A stretch of 33,439 nt of DNA from Pleurotus djamor (GCA_029747585.1 JAPEVF010000498.1:1-33439); one strand, 5' to 3'. Shown: positions 21,434 to 32,349, numbered from the stretch's first letter. Notes: generated from the letters alone by a model not told the origin. A program made the numbers and translations.

Positions 21434-23092
21434 CTACTCCACCCTAGTAACACTCGAGCTATCATCCCCCGAATCCAAGAGCCTGAAAAGGAAAGGAAAA
21501 CACATCATCAGCATCAGCATCAGCGTAAACGTCGAATAACCTTCAGAAAAGGAAGAAAGGAAGAAGGGGACGGATGTCCGATTACGGTGGTAGGTGGTAG
21601 GTGGTTTGGAGAAAACGAAGGGGTATGTAGAAAAAACTATCGCGAAAAGAGGAAGGAAGGAAGATCCCCGCGCAAGACAGCGAAAAAGAAGGCGAAATGA
21701 GAGAATAGGGAGGTAGTGGGTACTCACGAATACTGCTTCATCCCTCATCAACAAACACTCTCCGCCCTTCTCCAAGTCCACCTTGTACCTGTAGAAGTAG
21801 GTAGAAGTGTAGAAGTAGCCATCGGAGGAGACGACCATGATTTGGGGCATGGGGCATGGAGCCGCTTAGACCGACGATACATTTCGATGATTTCGATGAT
21901 TTCGGGGCTGTGGAGATGAGAGGATAAGGGGGTTAGTACGCGAGCTCAACGGTACTGGAGAGAGTAGACGAAAGAGGGGAGGAGCAAGGGACGGAGGTGG
22001 TAGAAGGTCCGTAAAGGTAACGAAGAAAAGGAAACGTCCGTGAAGAAGCAAAGAACCAACGACGGAACAAAAGTATCCTGAGCGTCCGTATAATGCGTAT
22101 AGTCCATATAGAAACGTCAAGTCCATAGGGAGAAAAAGTAGGCGCGCTTACCATCTGCTGAGCCACCAGCCATCGGGCTAGGCAACTTTATGTAACCACG
22201 CAAAATCCCTCGTCGGCTCCCACATCTCCCCATCACGGCGCTGAGCGCTGGGTAGGTAATACCCGCCCAGGGAACGGGAGAGGTGGTTTGAGAATTGGAG
22301 GGGGTTGTGGCGAAGGGATGAACTGCGAAGAGAGAATCAATGTTACGATTGGCAGGGAGATGTACGGAGCGGAAGAGTGGGAGGGGGAGGGAAAGCAGGG
22401 GAAGGAAGGGGAGGAGGAGGAAGGGAAGGCAGGGAAGGAGAAGACGCACGACATAGACTTCGTCTTCTTTGTCTCTAGGTATGCTTCATACCCTCCCTCG
22501 ACACCACCTCCACCACGACTATCCATAGACCCAGTCAGACTGGGCAGCGCATCCTTCTTCCCTGCTGCTGACGCGGTACTATCTCAGCCCCCGGAACGCT
22601 CCACACCCTCACCGCCGTCCCCTTCACCGACACCGTCGCTAGCATGCTCCCATTTTGCGAGAGTTGAAGCTTGAAGGATAGAGAGTGGGGATTTGTGTGC
22701 GCCGGGGATGATGTTGGTTGTGCTGAGAGAGGTCGTAGAGTAGAGAGGAGGGTCACGTCGCCTAGGTGCGTTGTTGTCGTAGGCAGAGGTGGTGATGATG
22801 ATGTGCTCGAGAGAGGGGAGTTCGGCGTTGGTATTCGAGATGGGTAGGCTAGGTACGACGCCTCGGCGTTTGGTGAGAGTGCACATATGGCTAGGAAGCG
22901 GACAAGCATCAGCCAAACTGTCCACGCTGGCGAAGAGGAAGGGAAAAGGTGGACTCACCATCGGGGTTCGCCGCCGTCTCCAAAACATGCAGTAACCTCA
23001 TATTGCCGATATCATAGATGCGATGACCAGCGTCTTGCGGTTCAGCTTGACGGCCAGTATCGACAGAGTTCACAGATCTCGATCATGTTCTA
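21434..23092 (-). pseudogene. ATG18-like PROPPIN pseudogene, 5'-truncated and frame-broken
   Basis: Exon blocks on the minus strand: 23092-22959, 22890-22450, 22322-22152, 21907-21728 and 21482-21434, with GT-AG introns between them. They give clear PROPPIN (WD-repeat, phosphoinositide-binding autophagy protein) pieces in order: ILAVKLNRKTLVI; IYDIGNMRLLHVLETAANPD; ICALSPNAEASYLAYPS; STTNIIPGAHKSPLSIL; NGSMLATVSVKGTAVRVWS; EGGYEAYLE; GEMWEPTRDFAWLH; QIMVVSSDGYFY; RYKVDLEKGGECLLMRDEAV; LLDSGDDSSS. These pieces alternate frames: breaks lie near 23065, 23020, 22743, 22670 and 22190, and a 7-base duplication lies near 21850. The first blades, the FRRG lipid-binding motif and the blade after it are missing. 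Introns are kept, so this is a DNA-level copy, not a retrocopy. Sequence error could explain some breaks but not the missing parts. Confidence 0.75.
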
Positions 23093-23097
23093 CCTCT

Positions 23098-23208
23098 CAA
23101 ATGCTGAGCAGGCTGTTGTGAGTGGTTTCGTCTGATAGATATCGGAATATCCAGAGGAAGATTGGACATGTCCATGCGCAAAGATCGTTCGTAGGTCGTG
23201 GGTGGGAG
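23098..23208 (-). pseudogene. Relic of a family 1 F-box gene start
   Basis: On the minus strand, from the ATG at 23175, the sequence matches the first part of gene A (3050-3150 region): the ATGGACATGTC start, AATCTTCCTC, then ATATCT-TCAGACGAAACCAC and the GCTCAGCAT that encodes the LLSI part. About 14 bases of the F-box are deleted, so the frame is lost after MDMSNLP. About 30 bases of upstream flank (CCACCCACGACCTACGAACG) are also shared with gene A. The match stops where the ATG18-like homology begins, so two broken genes meet here. Confidence 0.7.
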
Positions 23209-23824
23209 TACGGGGATTGACGACAAAAAGATTTAAGTAGATAAAATTTAATTATCGTGCGAAATCACTTTTTCCCGCGGTCCACCAAGTCACCCTTGCT
23301 AAGTCAGACTCACATTCCTTCTTTACTCCTTTGGTCTGACCCCATTTTCTTCGTATCTCTTGCTCTCACAGCTCGTATATCGATTCTCTGCTCATGCTCA
23401 TGGGCGGGCGGAAGAATAGTCTGCTCTGTGTGGAAGGATGAAAAAAGAAGACCTGTTGGCCAAGACGATGGGAACACTGGCCGACTAAGTAGAACCCATT
23501 CTTGATGGTGCGTTTTCTCCCTCTTCGTCCTACGTCACAATGTCTATCTACCTGAGCTCATCTAGTCTCAGTCTCATCACTGACAGTGAAATACAAGCTG
23601 CGAACGCACGATACCCGTGTCCATCTCATGCTCGGGTCAGCCACCCACCGGAATACGACAAAGGCTATAGTACTTGCCCTCTCCTCTGTGTTTTCATTCA
23701 TCGTTCTCGTTCTCGCGGTCGATGTTGGTGCTGGACAAGCCTGAATCCTAATGCTGGCTTCGTGCTTGTTGCGCGAGATTCTCATCCCATCCTGTAGGCT
23801 GTTGAGTAAGTCGTCCTTCTACTN

Positions 23825-23890
23825 CCCCCCTCCCCCCCTCCCTTCTCCTTCTCCTTCTCCCTCTCCCTCTTGCTTCTCCCTCCCCCTCGT
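23825..23890 (+). repeat. Polypyrimidine (C/T) tract
   Basis: About 65 bases are almost only C and T, with CCCCCCTCCCCCCCTCCC followed by repeated TTCTCC units. It starts right after an N at 23824. The complementary strand is G/A-rich with G runs. Confidence 0.85.
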
Positions 23891-25475
23891 CCCTTTCATC
23901 TTACTCTGAAACATCCCTACTGACACGGCTGCGCTCTTAGGCTACCTCTCGGACATCCATATTCCATTCCCATCTCTAAACCGTACCACGCACGTCTTCG
24001 ATCGTCTCTAGGCCTTATTACCACCTACACCGTGTCGATCCAGCTCAAACGCTCCTCATACCATACGACCCGTTCTGATGCTTGTTTCATTGCTGGGTAC
24101 AGACAAGCCGCTCGGTTATCTTCCAAAAACGCTTCACGTCCAAGTCAAGAACCCTCTCAAACCATGATGCATGACGCCCCGTTTCCCGCAACATAGAGTT
24201 GGGTATGTACGTCGTCTTTCGTCTTCACTCTTTCGCCTTTCCCTTCTACTCTTCCCCTCCCCCTCCATGTTTCCCCTCAACGTTCAAACGTTCAAAATCC
24301 ATTCTAACACGTCCCCATCCAGTTATCCAGCCTATGAAACACGACATATCCGAATACACATACAGAAACGTTCGCAGCGGAAATGAACACTGCCCGAACC
24401 CCATGAGTACGTAACCAGCTCCCCGCGTACTCTACTCTATACGTTCGTACGCTCCTACGCTCCTTTCGGACACAGCATGATACATACCTTTGCTCGCACC
24501 GTGTTGCGCCTCAAACAGCGAGCAAGTATCTGTTTCTTAAGCCTTCCGGAGCTGAGCAGCGTTTTGGTAGGGATGGGAAGGGATGGGAAGGGAAGGGTTT
24601 TGGATGCGTATGGGATGCGAGTTGGTTGTTGGCTGAACAGTGAATGGCGGGGGATAACATCGCATATAGAGTAAAGCCGGGACTCTTCGTCTTCCTCGTC
24701 AACACAAACGACGTTCGTCTTCGCGCGTTTCCTCCAGCCGCCCTTCCCACCCAGCGCGTTCGCTCCTCTCTCATCGACATCGATCATCCCGCAAACACCT
24801 CGTCATTAACTTTACTCAGTTTCCGCCCTCTACACACCATCGCTCTCGACTCTCCACGTACCCATTGGCTATCGCTGCCTCGTCCTCCGCTCTCGACCGG
24901 AACGTTGGTCTCGTTGTCACATACTTACTCTACGTCTTTGTGGACACCTATATTGTCTTCCACCCGCATCTATGGATCAGAATGGATATCGTTTTGATTT
25001 TGATTTTGACTTTGATGGTGGATGTTGTCGCTCGGCGCTTGGGTTTCCCTGGTTCGATGGGTGGTTTTTGGGAAAGAGATGGTGGTGGTAGAGTAGATGC
25101 GGGAAAAGGAGGGGGAGTCGAAAATGAAGCGGGAGTCGAACGCTTTGCTGTTCGCAATCAAGAAGAAAGAGTAGATGAAGGGTACACTCTACTTCACTCT
25201 ACTCTACTCTACGTGACTCACAACGTCGACATAAACATCGATTCCTCCATTCTCCACGCTCCAACCAGTGTGTCAACGTCTTCGGTTCGACATTGTTCAT
25301 TCTCTCATGGACCCTTGATCTATTCTACTCCTCCTCCTCTTCAAAAACTGTGCATACTTGGCTGCAGTCACCCTCGCCTTTTTCTCCGGGCTATGGCTGT
25401 TGGCTGTTGTATGCGGTAGGAACGAGGTCGTTCCCTCTGTGTGTATAACTGTCGCTGCGATTTCAGAGGAGAAAG

Positions 25476-25532
25476 GGCGGTGGGAAGGGGATGGGAAGGG
25501 GAAGGGGAAGAGGGGAAGAAAGGTGGGAAGGG
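25476..25532 (+). repeat. G-rich tract, G-quadruplex candidate
   Basis: The stretch has about nine runs of three or four G separated by one to four bases (GGGAAGGGGATGGGAAGGGG and on). A smaller tract of the same type lies at 24569-24597, and a third at 22378-22436, inside an intron of the ATG18-like pseudogene. Confidence 0.75.
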
Positions 25533-26466
25533 AAGTGAACCTGGTCAGTCGTATTCGTGCTTGTTTTGGAAAATATGAGGATGACGGGGGTTAGGAAGGG
25601 GGTTTAGGAAGGACGGAATGGGTTCCAACTTAAGATGCACCAGCTCTAACTGCCGTTTCCATTGTTGGGATTGACGTAGCTCGTGTTGTGTACGTTGCTC
25701 TCTTTTGCGGCTCCCTACCGCCGTCATCCACCTCGATGTTCACACATCCCCATCCCCATCGCATGCCCATCCCAAAGCATTAGCTCATTGGATCCTTTAT
25801 CGTTCAAGGAGATGAACCACGGTCATCGTGGTGATTTCCCGTCGTATTGAGGTGTGTGCCAATGTGTGATGTGTGCGGGTATGGAGGTGGTGGATTGAGG
25901 AGACCAAGGAGGAAGATAAAGTAGAAAGGAAGAAGAAGAAGAATAGGAAGGAGGGGAGAGGGGGAGAAATCGGTTGATGAAGATGGAGCTCAAGAAAGCG
26001 AAGCCGAGTCTCCCCGCTCGTTCCATTTCCTCCATCCTCAAGACCGTTATCACGCAAGACCTCACGAGGATCGACCGCTGTTGATACATCTCATTATCGT
26101 CTAGAGTACACGTCACGAATATCGCTATGGAGACACACCTTTGCTTCTACTCTTTGTACTTAACATGTCCATACGAAGGCTGTGAAAGACTTCGCGTACG
26201 TGGGGGATATCTGATGACGGCATCGGCATTGCGTCCCTCCCGAGGGTTCGCCGTAGTACTCTAGAATATACGACTTCTTCGTATCTGTTTTTCCTTCCCA
26301 TGGAATCGACCTATTATGACGACTTGTGAACAGCTTGAAATAGACATGCGCTGTCGGGCTCTGTTCGTGAGATCGTAACAGCCCGAACCTGTATGACAGG
26401 GTACAAATACATTTGATGCTCCATTCTGAAAATGCGTCTCCGTCTCCCCTTTGAGCGGCTTTACCC

Positions 26467-27500
26467 ATGCCATCCCTCGTAAGTCGTAGCTCTGCAGCCT
26501 ATTTTGTCGTATTGAATCTTAATCTCCTTCCTTCATTAGCGTCCCTCTCGCCTATTCGATATTAAACGGCAATGCTTCACGACGGATCCTCAAAATCACT
26601 ACGCTATCCTGTCCCACCGTTGGGATGAAAATGAGTCGAGCTACGGACACGTTCTCCAGCACCTTCCCATCCCTCCAACTTACAATGATAAATTTGCGAG
26701 GTTCTGCAGAGAGGCCTTGGTTGGATATGGTTGTCAGTATGTGTGGATGGACTCTGTGTGTATCAACCGTGAAGATACACGCGAACTCCAGGACGCCATT
26801 CGATGCATGTATTCGTACTATCGGCATGCCAAGATCTGCATCGTCTACCTTGCCGATGCATGGGACCGAGAGTCGTTCTCCACGTCCTCCTGGTTCACTC
26901 GTGGGTGGACATTGCAGGAGCTACTAGCTCCATCCAAACTAGTGTTCTACTATCGAGATTGGACACGGGTTTCGGGTACACCTGCTAGTATGTATAATGT
27001 AGATATTCAAAGAGAAGGCTACAACGAGCTTTTGTTGGCCAAGAACGCCCGTAGTTGGACCTGGATTGAAGAATCTGTTGTAGAGGCTGCCGGTGAGTAT
27101 CTAGCCACTATACACTCGCCCCGCTTCTCATCTTATTTTACCAGGTATTGATGTGAGCCTCCTGCACCACCACTACACACCACATCCATCCGAACATCAC
27201 ACCGTGCGCAACTGGGCTAAAACGCGAGTCGCTTCTCGGGAAGAAGACGCCGCCTACGCCCTCGTCTCTCTCCTTGATGTTTGTCTACCTCCTCTGTACG
27301 GCGAAGGCCGCAAAAGAGCACTGACTCGTCTTCGACGAATTTGTGAGAAGAATCACACACCGGTGAAGACACCTATGCTTAGACATGTAAGTATATCTCA
27401 CCGATACCGCCGACTATATGCTCAGGTAGCGTCAAACGCAAATGTTCTAGGGAAGGTTTTTAATAGCCATGCTTTTCCTCGAAAATTCTACCCTCTGTGA
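26467..27500 (+). CDS. HET-domain protein (heterokaryon incompatibility type)
   Basis: Model: exon 1 26467-26478 (MPSL), intron 26479-26539 (61 nt), exon 2 26540-27092, intron 27093-27144 (52 nt), exon 3 27145-27500, 306 aa. HET motifs in order: HYAILSHRWDENE (res. 24-36), QYVWMDSVCINREDTRELQD (70-89), AIRCMYSYYRHAKICIVYLAD (90-110), WFTRGWTLQELLAPSKLVFY (122-141), then VASREEDAAYALVSLLDV (217-234) and PLYGEG (238-243). HET proteins trigger cell death after fusion of unlike fungal individuals. The C-terminus is uncertain: a GTAAGT lies at 27387, and a 39 nt in-frame intron to 27425 or further exons downstream are possible. No NACHT, ankyrin or WD part is visible, so the protein is short for the family. 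The very small first exon is the weakest part of the model. Confidence 0.8.
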
Positions 27501-28820
27501 AGAACATCAAGGTCGAGCCGGAAATCCAGCTCTCCTACATTTCCTCAGCGAACAGTCGTCCACATCCCCGCTGCGCCCCACGGCGTATGTGCTCTTCACT
27601 TCAATCCTTCTTCCCAAGGCGACCCGTCCAAAGCTACATATTCGACCTCGGTTCTGGAGCACCTCTCACGTAGCTAGGCTTACCTGTGTGGACAAGGATC
27701 AAAATCCACAGTCCATTCCCGGAATGATGGAGGAATGCAGTCGCTGCTATCTCAAGAACTCCGCCGCGAATATCGTAAGTTTGACTTGTTCGCGGATTGC
27801 GCGCCGAAATTCTGACCTAGTTTCTTGATTTCTTTCGTGTAGTTCTCGACTTCATATTCAAGTATTTTATTGGAGTGTGTCGTTGAGCAAGACACTCCTT
27901 TTTCGCTACTTAGGCGAACGTTCCAATCAAACATTCGGCCATGGCATCGAACAAAATGATTACTCCACGCGACGGAGACTTGTTAAACGACGAATTGACT
28001 TCCATGGCTGCGGTGCCCCAAAGAAAAATCTACACATTGCGTAGAGGTAAGTTTAGTCTTCTCTCTCATCGAAGCCGAAATGAATTCTTTCTTTCGCTGG
28101 CGTTCTTTTTTGTTTCAACGGGTGGATTTGGTGGTGTCGATGTCCAATGGAAGACTAGCGCGGTGGATAAGACGATCGCGGCCTTGAGAAGTGTTGGAGC
28201 AATCACGTTGGTGTTGTAGGATGGTTACAACGATTCCGCGGTGAGGTTCACCCACTCGGAGACACAGCGGAATGAGGAAGTTGTCGGTCGTAGATTCATT
28301 CGCGGGATGATTTAAACGGACGTCACGGCAGCATAGTGTACTCTACTCTACTCTTGTGTGGGTTAGCCCTGTCGAACTGCAAAAAACATAGTGAGTCGGT
28401 GTTAATGCAAAGGCAGGTTGAATGTACCTTTCGCGCACCCACTCAACCTACAGTTAGCAAACATACTGGCCATCATAGTAGGTCGACTTGGCTTTCTGCG
28501 ACCGGATTGCATCGACACCAGTGCCATTTGTGCCTCCCCTAGAGGAGACTACCAGCGGATGTCGATGATATCGTATTGGAATCAAGTCTCGCCAAAAGCC
28601 ACCGCGCACCCTGTTCTAGAGTAAGGAGACGCTAGGAGGCTGGATCCAAGTACGTGGTAGCTCGGGCCTATACGTGTCTACGTTCGAGTTTTCAATTTGT
28701 ACGAATTGGCATCTACCTTGGTGTTCTTGGTACTTCTACGCAATGGCCATTCCGAAAAGAATCATCTGCGTAGAGTCTTACCGTTTGGTTTTGGTACGAA
28801 ATCAGGCTCTACGGAATTGA
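27501..28820 (+). other. Coding-like stretches downstream of the HET gene, unresolved
   Basis: Pieces read like exons: DKDQNPQSIPGMMEECSRCY ending at a GTAAGT at 27775, then, after a GTGTAG acceptor near 27843, TSYSSILLECVVEQDTPFSL and on to a stop near 27957. An ATG in strong context (GGCCATGGCA, 27941) opens 92 codons starting MASNKMITPRDGDLL. Another piece is GRLGFLRPDCIDTSAICAS near 28478. They may be 3' exons of the HET gene, one or two small genes, or relics. Confidence 0.3.
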
Positions 28821-29096
28821 CTGCGAGTCCAAGAGCGTCAGGCTGTATGCAAGTCGAATTACTTCCATTCGTTCGTACTCTCGTTTCGTGATGCTGAATC
28901 AAACCTCAGCGGTGGTAAGTGTTTTTTGTGGAGCGCTCCTCCAGAGTACCAAGTGGGCCGTTTGTACTTACGAAAGGAATATCAGCCGTTTGTGCACTTC
29001 GATGAAACCAGCCCGGAGATCGAGTTGCTCATGTGCGATGTTCGTAAGTACTTTAAGGACGTGGTACACGAGCGCGATTTGAAGCTAAGGCCTTGA
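28821..29096 (+). CDS. Terminal exon of an unidentified gene, 91 codons
   Basis: An open frame without an ATG runs from a stop at 28818-28820 to the TGA at 29094-29096. It reads like real protein throughout (SNYFHSFVLSFRDAESNLSG, then EYQVGRLYLRKEYQPFVHFD, then ELLMCDVRKYFKDVVHERDL). No family is recognised. The upstream exon is not clear; the acceptor may be TGCGAG at 28828. It could be the end of the HET gene or of a separate gene. Confidence 0.4.
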   Translation: MRVQERQAVCKSNYFHSFVLSFRDAESNLSGGKCFLWSAPPEYQVGRLYLRKEYQPFVHFDETSPEIELLMCDVRKYFKDVVHERDLKLRP

Positions 29097-29391
29097 GATT
29101 TGAAAGACTCTGATAGAAGTAGAACGAAAAGCATACGTAAAAACCTTCCTCACCTCAGTGATACGCGGGCTGAGGTGCTCGAAACGTTCGTAGGTACCAT
29201 ATAGGGTATGTGAGGTTGCATGAGGCAGACATGAGGCAAACATGAAGGATGAAGGAAAACCTACCGGTCAAAGCTGTACATACAAGGATAAAAATATCCT
29301 ATTGGCCGCCACAGCCACGCGACCAGCCATCACCTCGAGCTCGAGGTTGGTGCAATGGGAATTCCAACAGGTCCTTTGTTTCCTCCCATCA

Positions 29392-30691
29392 ATGAACACG
29401 GTCGCGAGGATCTCCAAGGCTCCTCCAGAGGTTCTCTCCCATGTTTTCCTGCTACTTTCAGGCGACGACAATTACGACGACAATCTTCGCGTTTGCCTCG
29501 TCTGCAAGGCTTGGCTTTCAATTGCTCGAGCCGCGCTGTACCGATGCGTAACTATTGCCGATTTCGAGATTCATGCATTCGCTAGGACCATCGAAATCAA
29601 CGAATCACTCCTAGCTTTCATCAGACATTTCACACTTCGCTGCGCCTTGGCCCCATCATCGGCCGACATTTTCGTGGATGAAATACTCCCCGCGTTATCC
29701 AATCACCAGAAAACACTCCGCTCGTTCCACCTTCAATCCTCTTCCCTCACAGAGCCGTGGCAGCACGCCGAAGTGATCAAAGTCCTTCCTGCTCTCCGCC
29801 ACCTTGACGTCGACACCAATATCTTCCCAAGTATCCACGTGATGAAACAATTTATCTCGTCATTCCCAAATCTACGCACTCTGGATGTGAATGAGGACCA
29901 TGAAAGGGAGTTTTCGGAAGAGTGGTGGGATAAACCCACCAGGGACATCCCTCCGAAATTTCCTCCCTCTATTCGTAGCCTCGCATTTCATACACCCTCT
30001 TGCGAGACAATGAAGTCCCTACTGAAGTGGGTACCTCACCACCCCGACGCTCCGCTTCCTATTGAAAGATTCTCGACTACAATCGAGAGCGCGGAGAATG
30101 AAGTAAGACTAGGAGAATTGCTAAGGTCATTTGGTATGGAGCTCACCTCTCTGATACTAAGCTACCGTCGCCCGTCCCGTACGTTCGTGAAACCCAAGCA
30201 TAATTCCTCCATCCTCACGCGCTTCTTTAGATCTACATGCCTTTGACCTCAGCTCCAATACAAGTCTGCGATTCTTGAGGCTTGATATCCTCTTCGACGG
30301 AAACTCCGATCGGATGAAGGAGCACCTTTCCGGAACCCTCGCCTCACTTTCACCGTCTTCATTACGAAATATCGAAATCAGCCTCGAGATGGGCCGCACT
30401 CGTGCTCCGTACTTCCAATTCATGCCCTGGGGACTCTTGGATAAGGCAGCGGGAGACGCAGAGATCCGAATCTCTGTGCTCTGTCGAGAGCAGAGTCCGA
30501 CAGTCATCGCCAGAGTGGAAGAGGAAATCACCCATGAATTGCCTAACCATCATGCTCGAGGTAGGCTAGTATGCGAAGTCAAGTACTGTCCGCATCACTG
30601 GAAATGTGAGTTTCGCGTCCGAGTTCCGCATGCTGTGTACTCTGAACTAACCCTCGAGTAACCCTCAGATAGATCAATGTTCAGGGCTTAA
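29392..30691 (+). CDS. F-box protein, family 1 member E (three exons)
   Basis: Model: exon 1 29392-30178, intron 30179-30230 (52 nt, GTACGT to TTTAG), exon 2 30231-30605, intron 30606-30668 (63 nt, GTGAGT to CTCAG), exon 3 30669-30691, 394 aa. The frame is open further upstream to 29242, but relatives start next to the F-box, so I chose ATG 29392 (MNTVARISKAPPEVLSHVF), then CLVCKAWLSIARAALYRCV. Exon 1 ends in YRRPS and exon 2 starts HLHAFDLSSNTSLRF. The C-terminal signature is PWGLLDKAAGDAEIRISV and HELPNHHARGRLVC. The usual stop after it is lost, so the protein runs on to the intron that is outside the coding part in D and F. If that intron is retained, the frame ends at 30661 instead. Confidence 0.83.
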
Positions 30692-31093
30692 AAAANGCGA
30701 CGTTCTCCACATATGATACGGTGCGAACTCAGATCTACGCTCTCGTGTCATCCATGGCATGAGCGATAAATACAATTTTTCTTTGAATAAATCGCGTATT
30801 GGATGTACTCTAAATTAGCCAATTCATTGTTTCCTTCCCCATGGCTGCTGTCGCCGAGCAGGCGGGCTTGACAATGATACTCGCTGACTTGTCATCATCC
30901 TCTGGACGTCTCTAGCCTCGCTTACTGACCTAAAGGAGAGTACTCCTGAGAAATGATCAAGTTAACTTGCAGACTGGGCTCTGACTGACTCATGGCGTTT
31001 GGGAGAAGGCTCCCCCTGAAGTGACCCTATCTTACAGACCAGGCACGATTTTCCCGCCATCAGTTCGCGACCACGGCTTGCTTCTTCCCAACC
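30692..31093. promoter_or_regulatory. Intergenic region with the promoter of gene F
   Basis: An N lies at 30696, next to an A run. The block CTCCCCCTGAAGTGACCCTATCT at 31010-31032 matches the block in front of gene D. No other gene is seen. Confidence 0.45.
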
Positions 31094-32311
31094 ATGGTCG
31101 ACTCCACCCACTCTGCATCCATATCCAAGCTTCCACCAGAGATTCTCTTTCAAGTCTTCCTTTTCATACCACATAAGGTCCACTTGCCCACGCTTCGTCG
31201 TCTATGTCAAATCTGCAAATCATGGCTTCCCGAAGCACAGGCAGTTCTTTACAGATCTGTCATCCTTATCAACGACGGTATCGGTCAATTCGCTAGGACT
31301 CTTGAGGAAAACGAGTCCCTCGTACCCCTTGTCAAACATCTTACCCTTTATCGGATGGAAAGATCATCAGACTGGAGGTTTATTAACAAAATCCTTGCGG
31401 CGATCGCTAAGCACCAAACGCTTCTCTCATTCCATATCCACCCAATTACGCTCATTGAACCAGAAAGTCCCCCTATCATCCAATCAATCACGTTTCTTCC
31501 ATTCCTCGTCCACCTTGACATCGACAGCTACCTCTTCGGGAGTTTATATTCGATGAAGCGATTCATCTCCTCTTTCCCTAATTTACGCACCCTAGAAATC
31601 AATGAGGAGTTCAGCGGCGATTTTGTAAATCAGTGGTACGATGAACCGGCCTCAGGCCCATATCCCAATTTTCCAGCCACCGTGCGGAACCTTGCTTTTC
31701 ATGTCACCGGTCCTAGGACGCTCGAAGCCCTACTCCTATGGGTACTTCGTCATCCACCTACTTTGCAGCCGATCGAACGCTTCTCTGTTATCATCGGTAG
31801 TGGCAAAAACGAATCCTTCACGTCACTCAACTCTCTTTTGCGGTCATTCGGTACGGGTCTCACGTCTCTTACACTAGATTATCGGTGGCCGACTGGTGCG
31901 TAGACACTCCGCTCCGACCAATATCCATCCTCACACCCTTTCATAGAATTACGCCCCATTGACCTCCGTGCGAGCACAAATCTACGCTACCTATCGCTTG
32001 CGGTCCAAGTCTACAACGAACACGCGGATGTCATGAAACAGCATCTATGCACAACCCTTCGCTCCCTTTCCTCGCCTTCACTAAAAGTTGTTCAATTCAA
32101 ACTCAAGCTCGATGGCCTTAGTTTACCGCACTACAGCTTCATAGATTGGGGGCTCTTTGATAAGGATGTGGAGAACACGGATATACAAATCTCCGTGGTC
32201 CTTAGTGACGAGAGGAAGGTAGTGGGTGTGAAGGAGGTAATTATTGATCAGATGCCTCTGCATCGTTCTCAGGGCAAGCTACGGTGTACGGTATCAGCAG
32301 CTTATTATTAA
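31094..32311 (+). CDS. F-box protein, family 1 member F (two exons)
   Basis: Model: exon 1 31094-31895, intron 31896-31946 (51 nt, GTGCGT to TCATAG), exon 2 31947-32311, 388 aa. The ATG is in a strong context (ACCATGG). F-box: SKLPPEILFQVFLFIPHK at residue 11, then CQICKSWLPEAQAVLYRSV. The middle (YRMERSSDWRFINKILAAI, VHLDIDSYLFGSL, GDFVNQWYDE) is closest to gene D. Exon 1 ends in LDYRWPT. Exon 2: LRPIDLRASTNLRYL ... FIDWGLFDKDVENTDIQI ... DQMPLHRSQGKLRC, 365 nt long. Likely an SCF substrate adaptor. Confidence 0.9.
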
Positions 32312-32349
32312 CGGTGCATTTGCATGCGTCTCGATTGCACACGTCCTAT

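Larger units (their letters stand above)
23209..26466. other. Gene-poor stretch with scattered coding-like pieces
   Basis: No gene model holds. The best pieces are on the plus strand near 24114-24410: LGYLPKTLHVQVKNPLKP, then after a GTATGT to CCAG intron PMKHDISEYTYRNVRSGNEH, perhaps followed after another intron by a piece starting HDTYLCSHRVAPQTASKYLF near 24477. They may be exons of a gene or relics; I do not recognise a family. The rest consists of simple-sequence tracts. Confidence 0.35.

Noticed and set aside
22288..22674. 128-codon plus-strand frame rich in Glu and Gly
   Set aside because: It is the complement of exons and a pyrimidine-rich intron of the ATG18-like pseudogene.
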